Origin: an uncultured Clostridia bacterium | GTDB taxonomy: Bacteria > Bacillota > Clostridia > Peptostreptococcales > Anaerovoracaceae | Assembly (NCBI GenBank): GCA_934256595.1 | Contig: CAKQOW010000003.1 | Span: 11,677-75,676, forward strand | Direction of reading: 5' to 3' | Length of the DNA stretch: 64,000 nucleotides | Part shown: positions 57,293-64,000 of the stretch, in pieces | Numbering within the stretch: position 1 is the first letter of the stretch | How the letters are laid out: every line of letters begins with the position of its first letter | Translations under genes and position numbers: made by a program | Notes under the pieces: model-generated | Told to the model about the DNA's origin: nothing | Database searches by the model: none | What the model saw: the letters and a program-made list of their open reading frames with translations, nothing else

Positions 57293-57934
57293 ATGGCATT
57301 TTTCAGAGATGTAAGAGAAGATATACGAGAAGCAGTAAAAAAAGACCCGGCGGCACGAAACGGATTTGAGGTGCTGCTGTGTTATCCGGGAATATGGGCG
57401 CTTATATTTCACAGACCGGCTCACTGGCTGTACCTGCACAACTGCAAGCTGCTGGCAAGAATGCTCTCCCAGCTTATACGCTGGTTTACGGGAATTGAAA
57501 TTCATCCGGGAGCAACCATAGGCAGAAGATGCTTCATAGACCACGGCATGGCTGTTGTAATAGGAGAAACCGCAGAGGTGGGAGATGACGTTACAATATA
57601 TCAGGGCGTTACCCTCGGTGGTACAGGCAAGGACACCGGCAAGCGTCACCCTACCATAGGCGACAGAGTTGTTGTAAGCTCGGGAGCCAAGGTGCTGGGA
57701 CCGTTCAAGGTGGGAAACGATGTCAAAATCGGCGCAGGCTCCGTTGTACTTAAAGAGGTGCCCGACGGCTGTACGGTAGTAGGTATACCGGGCACGATAG
57801 TAAGGCGCGCGGGGCAGCCTGCGGAGGAGCTTAACCAGGTGGATATGCCAGACCCTGTTGCAGTTGAAATGGAATGTTTGAGAAGACGTATTGTGCTTCT
57901 TGAAAATAAATTGAGAGAACTCGAAAAGAAATAA
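57293..57934 (+). CDS. cysE: Serine O-acetyltransferase
   Basis: This 213-residue acetyltransferase makes O-acetylserine for cysteine synthesis. It has an N-terminal helical part (FFRDVREDIREAVKKDPAARNGFEVLLCYPGIWALIFHR) and a left-handed beta-helix (about 65-160: GIEIHPGATIGRRCFIDHGMAVVIGETAEVGDDVTIYQGVTLGGTG). A C-terminal coiled helix follows. It starts the second half of the conserved block and is 19 bases before cysS. AGAAGG is upstream of the ATG. Confidence 0.95.
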   Translation: MAFFRDVREDIREAVKKDPAARNGFEVLLCYPGIWALIFHRPAHWLYLHNCKLLARMLSQLIRWFTGIEIHPGATIGRRCFIDHGMAVVIGETAEVGDDVTIYQGVTLGGTGKDTGKRHPTIGDRVVVSSGAKVLGPFKVGNDVKIGAGSVVLKEVPDGCTVVGIPGTIVRRAGQPAEELNQVDMPDPVAVEMECLRRRIVLLENKLRELEKK

Positions 57935-57953
57935 AATCAGGAAAGGAACTGAA

Positions 57954-59393
57954 ATGGAAACTCTAAGATTATATAACTCTCTGACGAGAAAAAAAGACGA
58001 ATTCAAAACAAGAGAAGCAGGCAAGGCGGGTATGTATACCTGCGGACCTACAGTTTACCATTTTGCACATATAGGCAATCTCAGAAGCTACATTATGGAA
58101 GATGTGCTTGAAAAATACCTCAGATACTACGGCTATGATGTCAAAAGAGTAATGAACATTACCGACGTGGGACATCTTTCAAGCGATGCTGACACAGGCG
58201 AGGACAAAATGGTCAAGGGCGCCAAAAGAGAAAACAAAACAGTTATGGATATTGCTAAATTCTATACAGACGCGTTCTTCTCAGACTGCGCCAAGCTCAA
58301 CATCAAGACACCTGATGTTGTAGAGCCTGCAACAAACCTTATCCCTGAATATATCGAAATGGTATCAAAGCTGCTGGAAACAGGCCACGCATATATTGCA
58401 GGCGGCAATGTATACTTTGATACATCTACAATAGATAAATACTATGTATTCAACGACCACGACGAAGAAGATCTGGCAGTAGGCGTAAGAGAGGGCGTAT
58501 TCGAGGACGAAAACAAAAAGAACAAGGCTGACTTTGTTCTGTGGTTTACCAAATCGAAATTTGACGATCAGGAGCTCAAATGGGACAGCCCTTGGGGCGT
58601 GGGATATCCGGGCTGGCATATCGAATGTTCGGCAATATCAATCAAGCATCTGGGCGAATACTGCGACCTGCACTGCGGAGGAATTGACAACGCGTTCCCT
58701 CATCACACCAACGAGATAGCTCAGTCAGAGGCATATCTGGGACATGAATGGTGCAACCAGTGGTTCCATGTGCTTCACCTTAACGATGAGACAGGCAAAA
58801 TGAGCAAATCCAAGGGCGAATTCCTTACAGTTTCACTGCTTGAGGACAAGGGCTACAATCCTGTGGTATACAGATTCTTCTGCCTGCAGTCACACTACAG
58901 AAAAACACTGACATTCTCATTTGAAGCCCTTGACAATGCTACAGTTGCATACAACAAGCTTATTGCTAAAATAGCAGCCCTCAAGGCTGATGACAGTCAG
59001 CAGACAGACGAGGCGGCTCTTGAGGCTCTCAGAGAGAAGTTCAACAAGGCAATGTGCAACGACCTTAACACATCACTTGCTATTACAGCCCTTTACGATG
59101 TGCTCAAATACAAGACAAACGACAAGACCAAGCTTTTACTCCTTGACGAATTTGATCAGGTGCTTTCACTTGACCTGCTCAAAGCGGCAGATGAAGTAAG
59201 AAAGAAAGCCGAGGCGGAGGCCGCAAAGAAGCTTGAGGGCGTTGACCCTGAAATCCTTGCCCTTGTAGAAGAACGTACAGCAGCAAAAAAAGCAAAGAAC
59301 TTTGCCAGAGCAGATGAAATCAGGGATATGCTCAAGGACAGGGGAATAACTCTCAAGGATACACCGCAGGGAGTAGAGATCATAAAGGAATAG
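57954..59393 (+). CDS. cysS: Cysteinyl-tRNA synthetase
   Basis: This 479-residue class I synthetase has TCGPTVYHFAHIGNLRSY (HIGH-type with a zinc Cys), GYPGWHIECSAIS, HCGGIDNAFPHHTNE and KMSKSKG. An anticodon-binding helical bundle (about 340-460) follows. The last 20 residues contain RDMLKDRGITLKDTPQGVEI as in the family. AAAGGAAC precedes the ATG. It overlaps nothing and precedes mrnC by one base, as in other Firmicutes. Confidence 0.97.
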   Translation: METLRLYNSLTRKKDEFKTREAGKAGMYTCGPTVYHFAHIGNLRSYIMEDVLEKYLRYYGYDVKRVMNITDVGHLSSDADTGEDKMVKGAKRENKTVMDIAKFYTDAFFSDCAKLNIKTPDVVEPATNLIPEYIEMVSKLLETGHAYIAGGNVYFDTSTIDKYYVFNDHDEEDLAVGVREGVFEDENKKNKADFVLWFTKSKFDDQELKWDSPWGVGYPGWHIECSAISIKHLGEYCDLHCGGIDNAFPHHTNEIAQSEAYLGHEWCNQWFHVLHLNDETGKMSKSKGEFLTVSLLEDKGYNPVVYRFFCLQSHYRKTLTFSFEALDNATVAYNKLIAKIAALKADDSQQTDEAALEALREKFNKAMCNDLNTSLAITALYDVLKYKTNDKTKLLLLDEFDQVLSLDLLKAADEVRKKAEAEAAKKLEGVDPEILALVEERTAAKKAKNFARADEIRDMLKDRGITLKDTPQGVEIIKE

Positions 59394-59394
59394 A

Positions 59395-59781
59395 ATGGAT
59401 ACAAAAAATATAAATACCACAGCGCTTGCATATATCGGAGATGCCGTATACGAAGTATATATCCGTGAGCATGTGATGAAATACGGAGTGGCGCACGCAG
59501 ACAGACTTCACCGTGAGGCTGTCAGATATGTAAGCGCGGCAGGACAGGCAAAGGCGATTAAAAAAATGTTTGACGGTCTTGATGAAGAGGAGCAGAAACT
59601 TGTCAAAAGAGCGAGAAACCACAAATATTCATCAAAGTCCAGAAGCGCAAGTCCTATGGAATACAAATGGGCTACAGCCTGCGAGGCTCTGATAGGCAAG
59701 ACTCATCTTGACGGCAATACCGCAAGAGAGAAGCAGCTTGTAGCGCAGATTATAGAGATTATCGACAGTGAGGAAATCTGA
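59395..59781 (+). CDS. mrnC: Mini-ribonuclease III
   Basis: This 128-residue protein has the RNase III catalytic domain only, with no dsRNA-binding domain. Conserved parts are ALAYIGDAVYEVYIREHVM (with acidic active-site residues), LHREAVRYVSAAGQAKAI and YKWATACEALIGKTHLDG. It matures 23S rRNA ends. The gene starts one base after cysS and overlaps the next by one base. This position after cysS is conserved in Firmicutes. Confidence 0.95.
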   Translation: MDTKNINTTALAYIGDAVYEVYIREHVMKYGVAHADRLHREAVRYVSAAGQAKAIKKMFDGLDEEEQKLVKRARNHKYSSKSRSASPMEYKWATACEALIGKTHLDGNTAREKQLVAQIIEIIDSEEI

Positions 59782-60011
59782 TGTCAGTCAAAAAAGTTAA
59801 AAAGAAAAAGCTTCAGAGCCACCGCTTTGAAGACGCAATTAAAGACTACGCAAGAACCAACAGCGCCTATACCGACGAAAACAAAAAAAGGGTCGAGGAG
59901 GCCGGAGGAAGCTCTTTCTGGAAAGCTCCTCTCAAAACCTCCGAAAAGGTAATGATAGTAATCGGTATACTCGGTGTCATAGGCATTATTATCAGATATG
60001 TAATACTGTAG
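59781..60011 (+). CDS. Small membrane protein between mrnC and thyA
   Basis: This 76-residue protein has a basic N-terminus (SVKKVKKKKLQSHRFEDAIKDYA) and one C-terminal hydrophobic helix (about 56-76: KVMIVIGILGVIGIIIRYVIL). It overlaps mrnC by one base (ATG within TGATG) and precedes thyA by 9 bases. No family is recognised; the tail-anchor-like layout would place the basic part in the cytoplasm. Confidence 0.75.
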   Translation: MSVKKVKKKKLQSHRFEDAIKDYARTNSAYTDENKKRVEEAGGSSFWKAPLKTSEKVMIVIGILGVIGIIIRYVIL

Positions 60012-60020
60012 GAGGATATT

Positions 60021-60851
60021 ATGAGTAAAGCTGACGTGCTTTTTGTGAATATGTGTCAGGATATACTCGATAACGGCTTTTCATCGGAGGGACAGACCGT
60101 AAGAGCCGTATGGGAGGACGGAACTCCGGCGCATACGATTAAAAAATTCGGCGTTGTAAACAGATATAATCTGCAGGAGGAATTTCCTGCGCTTACCTTA
60201 AGACCTACGGCCATTAAATCGGCAGTAGACGAGATTTTATGGATATGGCAGAAGAAATCCAACAATATAAAGGATTTGAGCAGTCATATCTGGGACGAAT
60301 GGGCTGACGAAAACGGCTCCATAGGCAAGGCCTACGGCTATCAGCTTGGAGTTGAGTACGATTTTCATCAGGGCAGAATGGATCAGGTTGACAACGTGCT
60401 GTGGCAGCTCAAAAACACGCCGTATTCAAGAAGAATAATGACTAATATATATAAGTTTGACGACCTTATGGAAATGGGACTTGAACCCTGCGCCTACTCG
60501 ATGACATTCAATGTCACAGGCAACAGGCTCAACGCCATATTAAACCAGAGGTCGCAGGATATACTGGCGGCTAACAACTGGAATGTAGTGCAGTATTCGG
60601 TGCTGCTGATGATGTTTGCGCAGGTTTGTGGCCTTGAACCGGGAGAGCTGGTTCATGTAATTGCAGACGCTCACATATATGACAGGCATGTCCCTGTAAT
60701 CAGAGAGCTTATTGCAAGACCGCAGTTTCCTGCTCCTAAATTTGAGCTTAATCCTGAAATTAAAAACTTCTATGATTTTACGGTAGATGATATCAGGGTT
60801 ACGGATTATCAGAAAAACGAACAGATTAAAAACATACCGATAGCAATATGA
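60021..60851 (+). CDS. thyA: Thymidylate synthase, ThyA type
   Basis: This 276-residue enzyme methylates dUMP using methylene-THF. Visible are WQKKSNNIKDLSSHIWDEWAD, LNQRSQDILAANNWNVVQYSVLLMMFAQV (the phosphate-binding RSxD and Asn) and HVIADAHIYDRHV. The active-site Cys157 sits in EPCAYSMTF, whereas Escherichia-type enzymes have PPCHxxxQ; the following His is Ala here, as in a divergent Firmicute clade. It overlaps the lipoprotein gene by four bases. FolA, encoded downstream, regenerates THF. Confidence 0.93.
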   Translation: MSKADVLFVNMCQDILDNGFSSEGQTVRAVWEDGTPAHTIKKFGVVNRYNLQEEFPALTLRPTAIKSAVDEILWIWQKKSNNIKDLSSHIWDEWADENGSIGKAYGYQLGVEYDFHQGRMDQVDNVLWQLKNTPYSRRIMTNIYKFDDLMEMGLEPCAYSMTFNVTGNRLNAILNQRSQDILAANNWNVVQYSVLLMMFAQVCGLEPGELVHVIADAHIYDRHVPVIRELIARPQFPAPKFELNPEIKNFYDFTVDDIRVTDYQKNEQIKNIPIAI

Positions 60852-61705
60852 AGAAACGACTGGTTACAATATTAATACTTATTGCAGTAATGCTTTTGGC
60901 GGGCTGCTCACAGGTTCGGAAGGCGCCTGACAATGAGGGAATATACGGCACATGGTATGAGGCTGTTTCAGACAGCGTCACCACATATATATTCTATGAG
61001 GACAATACGTGGACTGCCTTTGACAGCAGAGATGCGGAGAATGTAGAGTATTATGAGTACAAATACGATGGGCTTAACGGCACGCTTCTGCTGCAGGATA
61101 TGGAGTATGAAGCCGTACTTGACGAAAATACTCTGAAGCTTTCGGGCGAGGGCGGTGAGGATATAGAGCTCTATCGTGACCTTGAGGAAGCCAAGCAGGC
61201 CGACCCTTATTACTACACTTCCGAGGAGTTTACAGACAGCATTAAGGACAAGGACGGCTGGTGCATCAAAGGCGGAGTGCTCTACGCCTACAGAGGCAGC
61301 GCCGGTGAAGTTACAGTGCCCGGCAGTGTGACGGAGATATACGGAAATGCTTTTTCGGGTGACTTCGGATACGGCGCAGAGCTTAAACAGGTTACAGTGC
61401 CCGGCAGTGTCAGAAAGATAGACGAGGGAGCATTTGCCTTTACCAATGCGGATATAATATATATTGAAGAGGGAGTTGAAACCATAGGTGCAAGAGCCTT
61501 TTCGGACAGCTATATTGATGAGATACACTTCCCTGAGTCAGTAACAAAGGCAGGCGCAGGGATTCTTGAAACAGAAGAGGGCCTGCATGACGCAGAGATA
61601 TATGTGATTGACGGCTCGTATATGCAGGAGTATTTCAAAGATAATGTGCCTTACGGAGACCCTGAAATCATATCGGAATCAGCATGCAAACAGGAGAAAC
61701 AATGA
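60848..61705 (+). CDS. Lipoprotein with BspA-like leucine-rich repeats
   Basis: This 285-residue protein has a lipobox (LAGC, Cys20 after MKKRLVTILILIAVM...). Residues about 25-125 form a beta-domain. BspA-type LRR_5 repeats span about 140-270: GSVTEIYGNAFSG, GSVRKIDEGAFAF, GVETIGARAFSD, ESVTKAGAGI. It should be anchored outside the membrane and could bind proteins. It lies in an ATGA overlap with thyA and another overlap with folA, oddly placed inside a folate operon. Confidence 0.88.
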   Translation: MKKRLVTILILIAVMLLAGCSQVRKAPDNEGIYGTWYEAVSDSVTTYIFYEDNTWTAFDSRDAENVEYYEYKYDGLNGTLLLQDMEYEAVLDENTLKLSGEGGEDIELYRDLEEAKQADPYYYTSEEFTDSIKDKDGWCIKGGVLYAYRGSAGEVTVPGSVTEIYGNAFSGDFGYGAELKQVTVPGSVRKIDEGAFAFTNADIIYIEEGVETIGARAFSDSYIDEIHFPESVTKAGAGILETEEGLHDAEIYVIDGSYMQEYFKDNVPYGDPEIISESACKQEKQ

Positions 61706-62175
61706 AAGCAATAGCAGCAGCAGACAGAAACTGGGCTATAGGAAACAAGGGAAGCCTCCTTTGTCATATACCCGGTGACCTTAAATATTTCAAAGAAAAA
61801 ACCATAGGCAAAACAGTGGTTATGGGTCGCAAAACCCTTGAGTCGCTTCCCGGAGGCAGACCTCTGCCCGGCAGACAGACCATAGTTCTCAGCAGAAACC
61901 TTGAAGCAGGCGAGGGGTTTACGGTGTGCAGAAGCGTTGAAGAGGTTATTGATATATGTAGGGACAAAGACGTATTCATATGCGGAGGCGAGGAGATTTA
62001 CAGACAGTTTGCGCCTTACTGCGATACTTTGTATATAACACGTATCAATGAGGAGTTTGAAGCAGACGCATACTTTCCGGAGCCGGGTGAGGATATGGAG
62101 AGAGTATGGCAAAGCGAAGTGTTCTGTGAAAAGGGACACGAGTATCAGTTTCTGGAATACAGAAGAAAGAAATAA
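61702..62175 (+). CDS. folA: Dihydrofolate reductase
   Basis: This 157-residue enzyme reduces dihydrofolate to THF with NADPH. It shows KAIAAADRNWAIGNKGSLLCHIPGDLKYFKEKTIGKTVVMGRKTLESLPGGRPLPGR, with the Asp of the folate site and the NADPH loop, and ICGGEEIYRQFAPYCDTLYITRI. The ATG at 61702 overlaps the lipoprotein stop (ATGA) and follows CAGGAG. It is logically coupled to thyA, which makes dihydrofolate. Confidence 0.96.
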   Translation: MKAIAAADRNWAIGNKGSLLCHIPGDLKYFKEKTIGKTVVMGRKTLESLPGGRPLPGRQTIVLSRNLEAGEGFTVCRSVEEVIDICRDKDVFICGGEEIYRQFAPYCDTLYITRINEEFEADAYFPEPGEDMERVWQSEVFCEKGHEYQFLEYRRKK

Positions 62176-62178
62176 CAG

Positions 62179-62988
62179 ATGGCAGAGAGAAAAAACAGAA
62201 ATAAAAGCAGAGAAAGAGATTTCAAAGAGAGAGAATTTAAACAGGAAGAGAGAACCGATATTATAATCGGAAGAAACCCTGTTATAGAGGCGCTAAAAAG
62301 TGGCAGGGAAATCGAAAAAATAGTTATAGCAGACGGAGCGGAGGGTTCCGTATCCAAGATTGCAGGTATGGCCCGTGACAGAGGAATAGTAATACACTAT
62401 AACAACAGGGCATACTTTGAAAAAACGGCAGGAGGCAAAAATCATCAGGGCGTTATAGCCTTTGTGGCGGCTCACAGATACAGTGAGATGGAGGACATCT
62501 TTGCAAAGGCCGAAAAATCGGGAGAGCCACCGTTTATAATCATACTTGACAACCTTGAGGACCCTCATAATCTGGGAGCCGTAATGCGTACCGCAGAATG
62601 TGCGGGAGCTCACGGCGTTATAATTCCCAAGAGAAGAGCTGTAGGGCTGACAGAAACAGTGGCAAAGGCCGCTGCAGGCGCTCTTGAATATATACCTTGC
62701 GTCAAGGTGGCAAATATCGCCCAGACTATAGACCAGCTCAAGGAAAAGGGTCTTTGGATTGCAGCCTGCGATATGGGCGGCACAGAATACTATAAGCAGG
62801 ACCTTACAGGCAGCATTGCAGTAGTTATAGGCAGCGAGGGAAACGGCATAAGCAGGCTGGTTAAAGAGAAATGCGACTTCGTGGTTTCCATGCCTATGGT
62901 GGGCAGGATAAATTCACTTAATGCTTCCAATGCGGCGGCAGTCATAATGTATGAGGTAAGAAAACAAAGAGATGTTAAAAAACTATAG
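62179..62988 (+). CDS. rlmB: 23S rRNA (guanosine-2'-O-)-methyltransferase RlmB
   Basis: This 269-residue SPOUT methyltransferase has a very basic N-terminal extension (1-30), a substrate-binding domain (IIGRNPVIEALKSGREIEKI) and the SpoU catalytic part. The latter has motifs NLEDPHNLGAVMRTAECAGAHGVIIPKRRAVG, IGSEGNGISRLVKEKCDFVVSMPM and INSLNASNAAAVIMYEV. It overlaps sigH by 17 bases; yacP, which often lies between them, is absent. Confidence 0.95.
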   Translation: MAERKNRNKSRERDFKEREFKQEERTDIIIGRNPVIEALKSGREIEKIVIADGAEGSVSKIAGMARDRGIVIHYNNRAYFEKTAGGKNHQGVIAFVAAHRYSEMEDIFAKAEKSGEPPFIIILDNLEDPHNLGAVMRTAECAGAHGVIIPKRRAVGLTETVAKAAAGALEYIPCVKVANIAQTIDQLKEKGLWIAACDMGGTEYYKQDLTGSIAVVIGSEGNGISRLVKEKCDFVVSMPMVGRINSLNASNAAAVIMYEVRKQRDVKKL

Positions 62989-63580
62989 CCTTATGACAGA
63001 TGAAGTCCTTGCAGGACTTGCGCAGTCAAACGACAGAGAGGCCGAGGATATTCTGATCAGAAGATATGTGGAGCTGATAAGAGGCAAGGCTCACCTGTAT
63101 TTTATTGTCGGGGCAGACAGTGAAGATGTTATACAGGAGGGTATGATAGGCCTGTTCAAGGCGATACACGACTACTCAGAGGACAGAGATGCGTCATTTA
63201 AGACCTTTGCAGAGCTCTGTATCAACCGGCAGATACTCACTGCTGTTAAAACAGCGTCAAGACTCAAGCATCAGCCCCTTAACAATTCGGTGTCACTCAG
63301 CACGCCGGTTGATGAAAACGACGGCGGTACGCTTGAAGAAGCTCTTGGCGGCGATATGGCCAGCAATCCGGAGGCTGTTTTTATGGAAAACACACTGTCG
63401 TCACTGCTTACAGATGAGGACAGTTCGCTTTTCAGCAGTATGGAGCGCAAGGTGCTCAAGGAATATCTTGCAGGTAAGAAGTACCCTGAAATTGCGCAGT
63501 CGCTGGGCAAAAGCTATAAGGCGGTTGACAATACAATGCAGCGAATACGCAGGAAAATCAATGAATATATAAGCAACTGA
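62972..63580 (+). CDS. sigH: Sporulation/stationary-phase sigma factor SigH
   Basis: This 202-residue sigma factor has region 2 (ADSEDVIQEGMIGLFKAIHDYSEDRDASFKTFAELCINRQILTAVKTASRLKH) and region 4 (LAGKKYPEIAQSLGKSYKAVDNTMQRIRRKINEY). SigH drives entry into sporulation, consistent with spoIIID nearby. The ATG at 62972 lies in rlmB; the in-frame ATG at 62993 (after MLKNYSL) is an alternative start. It is followed by a terminator before tRNA-Thr. Confidence 0.94.
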   Translation: MLKNYSLMTDEVLAGLAQSNDREAEDILIRRYVELIRGKAHLYFIVGADSEDVIQEGMIGLFKAIHDYSEDRDASFKTFAELCINRQILTAVKTASRLKHQPLNNSVSLSTPVDENDGGTLEEALGGDMASNPEAVFMENTLSSLLTDEDSSLFSSMERKVLKEYLAGKKYPEIAQSLGKSYKAVDNTMQRIRRKINEYISN

Positions 63581-63598
63581 ATTAGAACATATAGTACA

Positions 63599-63623
63599 GA
63601 AGCCGGCAATAAGTCGGCTTTTA
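63599..63623 (+). terminator. Terminator after sigH
   Basis: AAGCCG (63600-63605) pairs with CGGCTT (63615-63620), then TT. Confidence 0.7.
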
Positions 63624-63719
63624 GTGTTGCATATGTTATGCAGAACAAAAATACTACATATATATAATGAGGGAAAACCGGTTTTTGAATAAAAGGTTGT
63701 TAATTTCGCAAGATATTAA

Positions 63720-63748
63720 TTTACAAAGCATTTTTAAAATGGTATAAT
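63720..63748 (+). promoter_or_regulatory. Promoter of the tRNA-Thr/tuf unit
   Basis: TTTACA (63720-63725) and TATAAT (63743-63748) are separated by 17 bases. A small hairpin CAGGCT/AGCCTG (about 63767-63785) lies between promoter and tRNA. Confidence 0.75.
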
Positions 63749-63803
63749 GCAATCAATGAGGTTATTCAGGCTGTTCTTTAGCCTGAGTATCCGCTATTTA
63801 TAT

Positions 63804-63880
63804 GCTGTTGTAGCTCAGTAGGTAGAGCACTTCCTTGGTAAGGAAGAGGTTCGGCAGTTCGAGCCTGCTCAACAGCTCCA
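63804..63880 (+). tRNA. tRNA-Thr (anticodon GGT)
   Basis: A complete cloverleaf is read. Acceptor stem GCTGTTG (63804-63810) pairs with CAACAGC (63870-63876). D-arm TAGCTCAGTAGGTAGAGCA, anticodon stem CTTCC/GGAAG with loop TTGGTAA (anticodon GGT at 63837-63839), T-arm with GTTCGAGCC, discriminator T and encoded CCA follow. It reads ACC/ACT codons. It precedes tuf, as in many Firmicutes. Confidence 0.95.
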
Positions 63881-63925
63881 TGTATAATATTTGGTCGGAA
63901 GGCCACCAATAAGGAGGATTTTTAA

Positions 63926-64000
63926 ATGGCAAAAGCTAAATTTGAAAGAACAAAACCGCATGTAAACATCGGAACAATCGGTCACGTAGACCACGGTAAG
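63926..64000 (+). CDS. tuf: Elongation factor Tu, N-terminal part cut by window edge
   Basis: The first 25 codons read MAKAKFERTKPHVNIGTIGH then VDHGK, the beginning of EF-Tu including the P-loop GHVDHGK. AAGGAGG precedes the ATG. It lies 45 bases after tRNA-Thr and the rest of the gene is outside the window. Confidence 0.97.
   Translation, partial: MAKAKFERTKPHVNIGTIGHVDHGK

Noticed and set aside
1..64000. CRISPR arrays, insertion sequences, integrases or phage genes
   Set aside because: No regularly spaced repeats and no transposase, integrase or phage structural motif was found in the frames read.

Overview
The window is a chromosomal segment of an anaerobic, probably spore-forming Firmicute of class Clostridia. 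The evidence is low-GC Firmicute gene order (carD-yacL-ispDF-proS; cysE-cysS-mrnC-rlmB-sigH-tRNA-Thr-tuf; rplS-rbgA-rnhB), the sporulation regulator SpoIIID, formate-tetrahydrofolate ligase with FchA and FolD, a hybrid-cluster protein with rubredoxin, and an AGA/ATA-rich codon style. A relative of Clostridiales Family XIII / Anaerovoracaceae is a guess from general appearance only. No insertion sequence, prophage, CRISPR array or rRNA gene was seen.

Layout. 1-4.3 kb (minus strand): a huge secreted glycine-rich surface protein coupled to a membrane-anchored protein cut by the window edge. 4.6-6.7 kb: a LytTR/GHKL two-component system whose promoter spacer contains a run of ten G. 6.7-8.8 kb: a second (OmpR-type) two-component system on the minus strand. 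9.1-15.8 kb: carD, yacL, ispDF, proS, a Zn-ribbon protein, a cyclophilin, ogt, deoD. 15.8-16.4 kb: a decayed DUF3791/DUF3990 module. 16.4-16.8 kb: fluoride riboswitch and fluoride channel. 16.9-22.6 kb: YtrA-type GntR regulator with an ABC exporter and accessory membrane-anchored proteins. 22.8-27.0 kb: damaged orphan HicB, VanRS-like system, C39-like peptidase. 27.0-30.6 kb: a nitrosative-stress cluster (Crp/Fnr regulator; rubredoxin, two DUF2249 proteins, Hcp). 30.7-35.2 kb: XRE-cupin regulator with AzlCD and a TMEM86-like enzyme, then an ECF sigma/DUF4179 unit. 35.3-36.1 kb: DUF5674 pair. 36.2-39.8 kb: divergent serA and serC around a large palindrome, plus an ApgM-like enzyme. 39.8-47.8 kb: dacF, uvrC, a DUF1292 gene, an NlpC/P60 protein, an aldo/keto reductase, rplS-rbgA-rnhB. 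48.0-53.9 kb: one-carbon genes fhs (ZTP riboswitch), fchA, folD with larB and a truncated larC, interrupted by an intact DUF3990 ADP-ribosyltransferase-like pair. 53.9-57.2 kb: E2-like acyltransferase, HutD/Ves protein, spoIIID, a CmpB-like membrane protein, an M23 peptidase. 57.3-64 kb: cysE, cysS, mrnC, thyA, lipoprotein, folA, rlmB, sigH, tRNA-Thr, start of tuf.

How the genes work together. The window starts and ends in two halves of what is one continuous block in many Firmicutes (yacL-ispDF...cysE-cysS-mrnC-rlmB-sigH), so about 44 kb lies between them here. Folate and one-carbon metabolism recurs: ZTP-controlled fhs, fchA-folD, and thyA with folA. Serine and cysteine synthesis (serA, serC, cysE) feeds the same C1 pool.

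The most promising candidate system is the DUF3990 (ADP-ribosyltransferase-like) module, present twice. At 49.8-50.7 kb the putative effector is intact and overlaps a 156-residue partner. At 15.8-16.4 kb the effector has been deleted to 24 residues, and two small proteins (73 and 79 residues) remain that appear to correspond to the N- and C-terminal halves of that 156-residue partner. Other strong leads are the poly-G promoter spacer, a perfect Crp/Fnr-type palindrome centred 41.5 bp upstream of the predicted start of the Hcp operon, and a LarC lacking its C-terminal domain.
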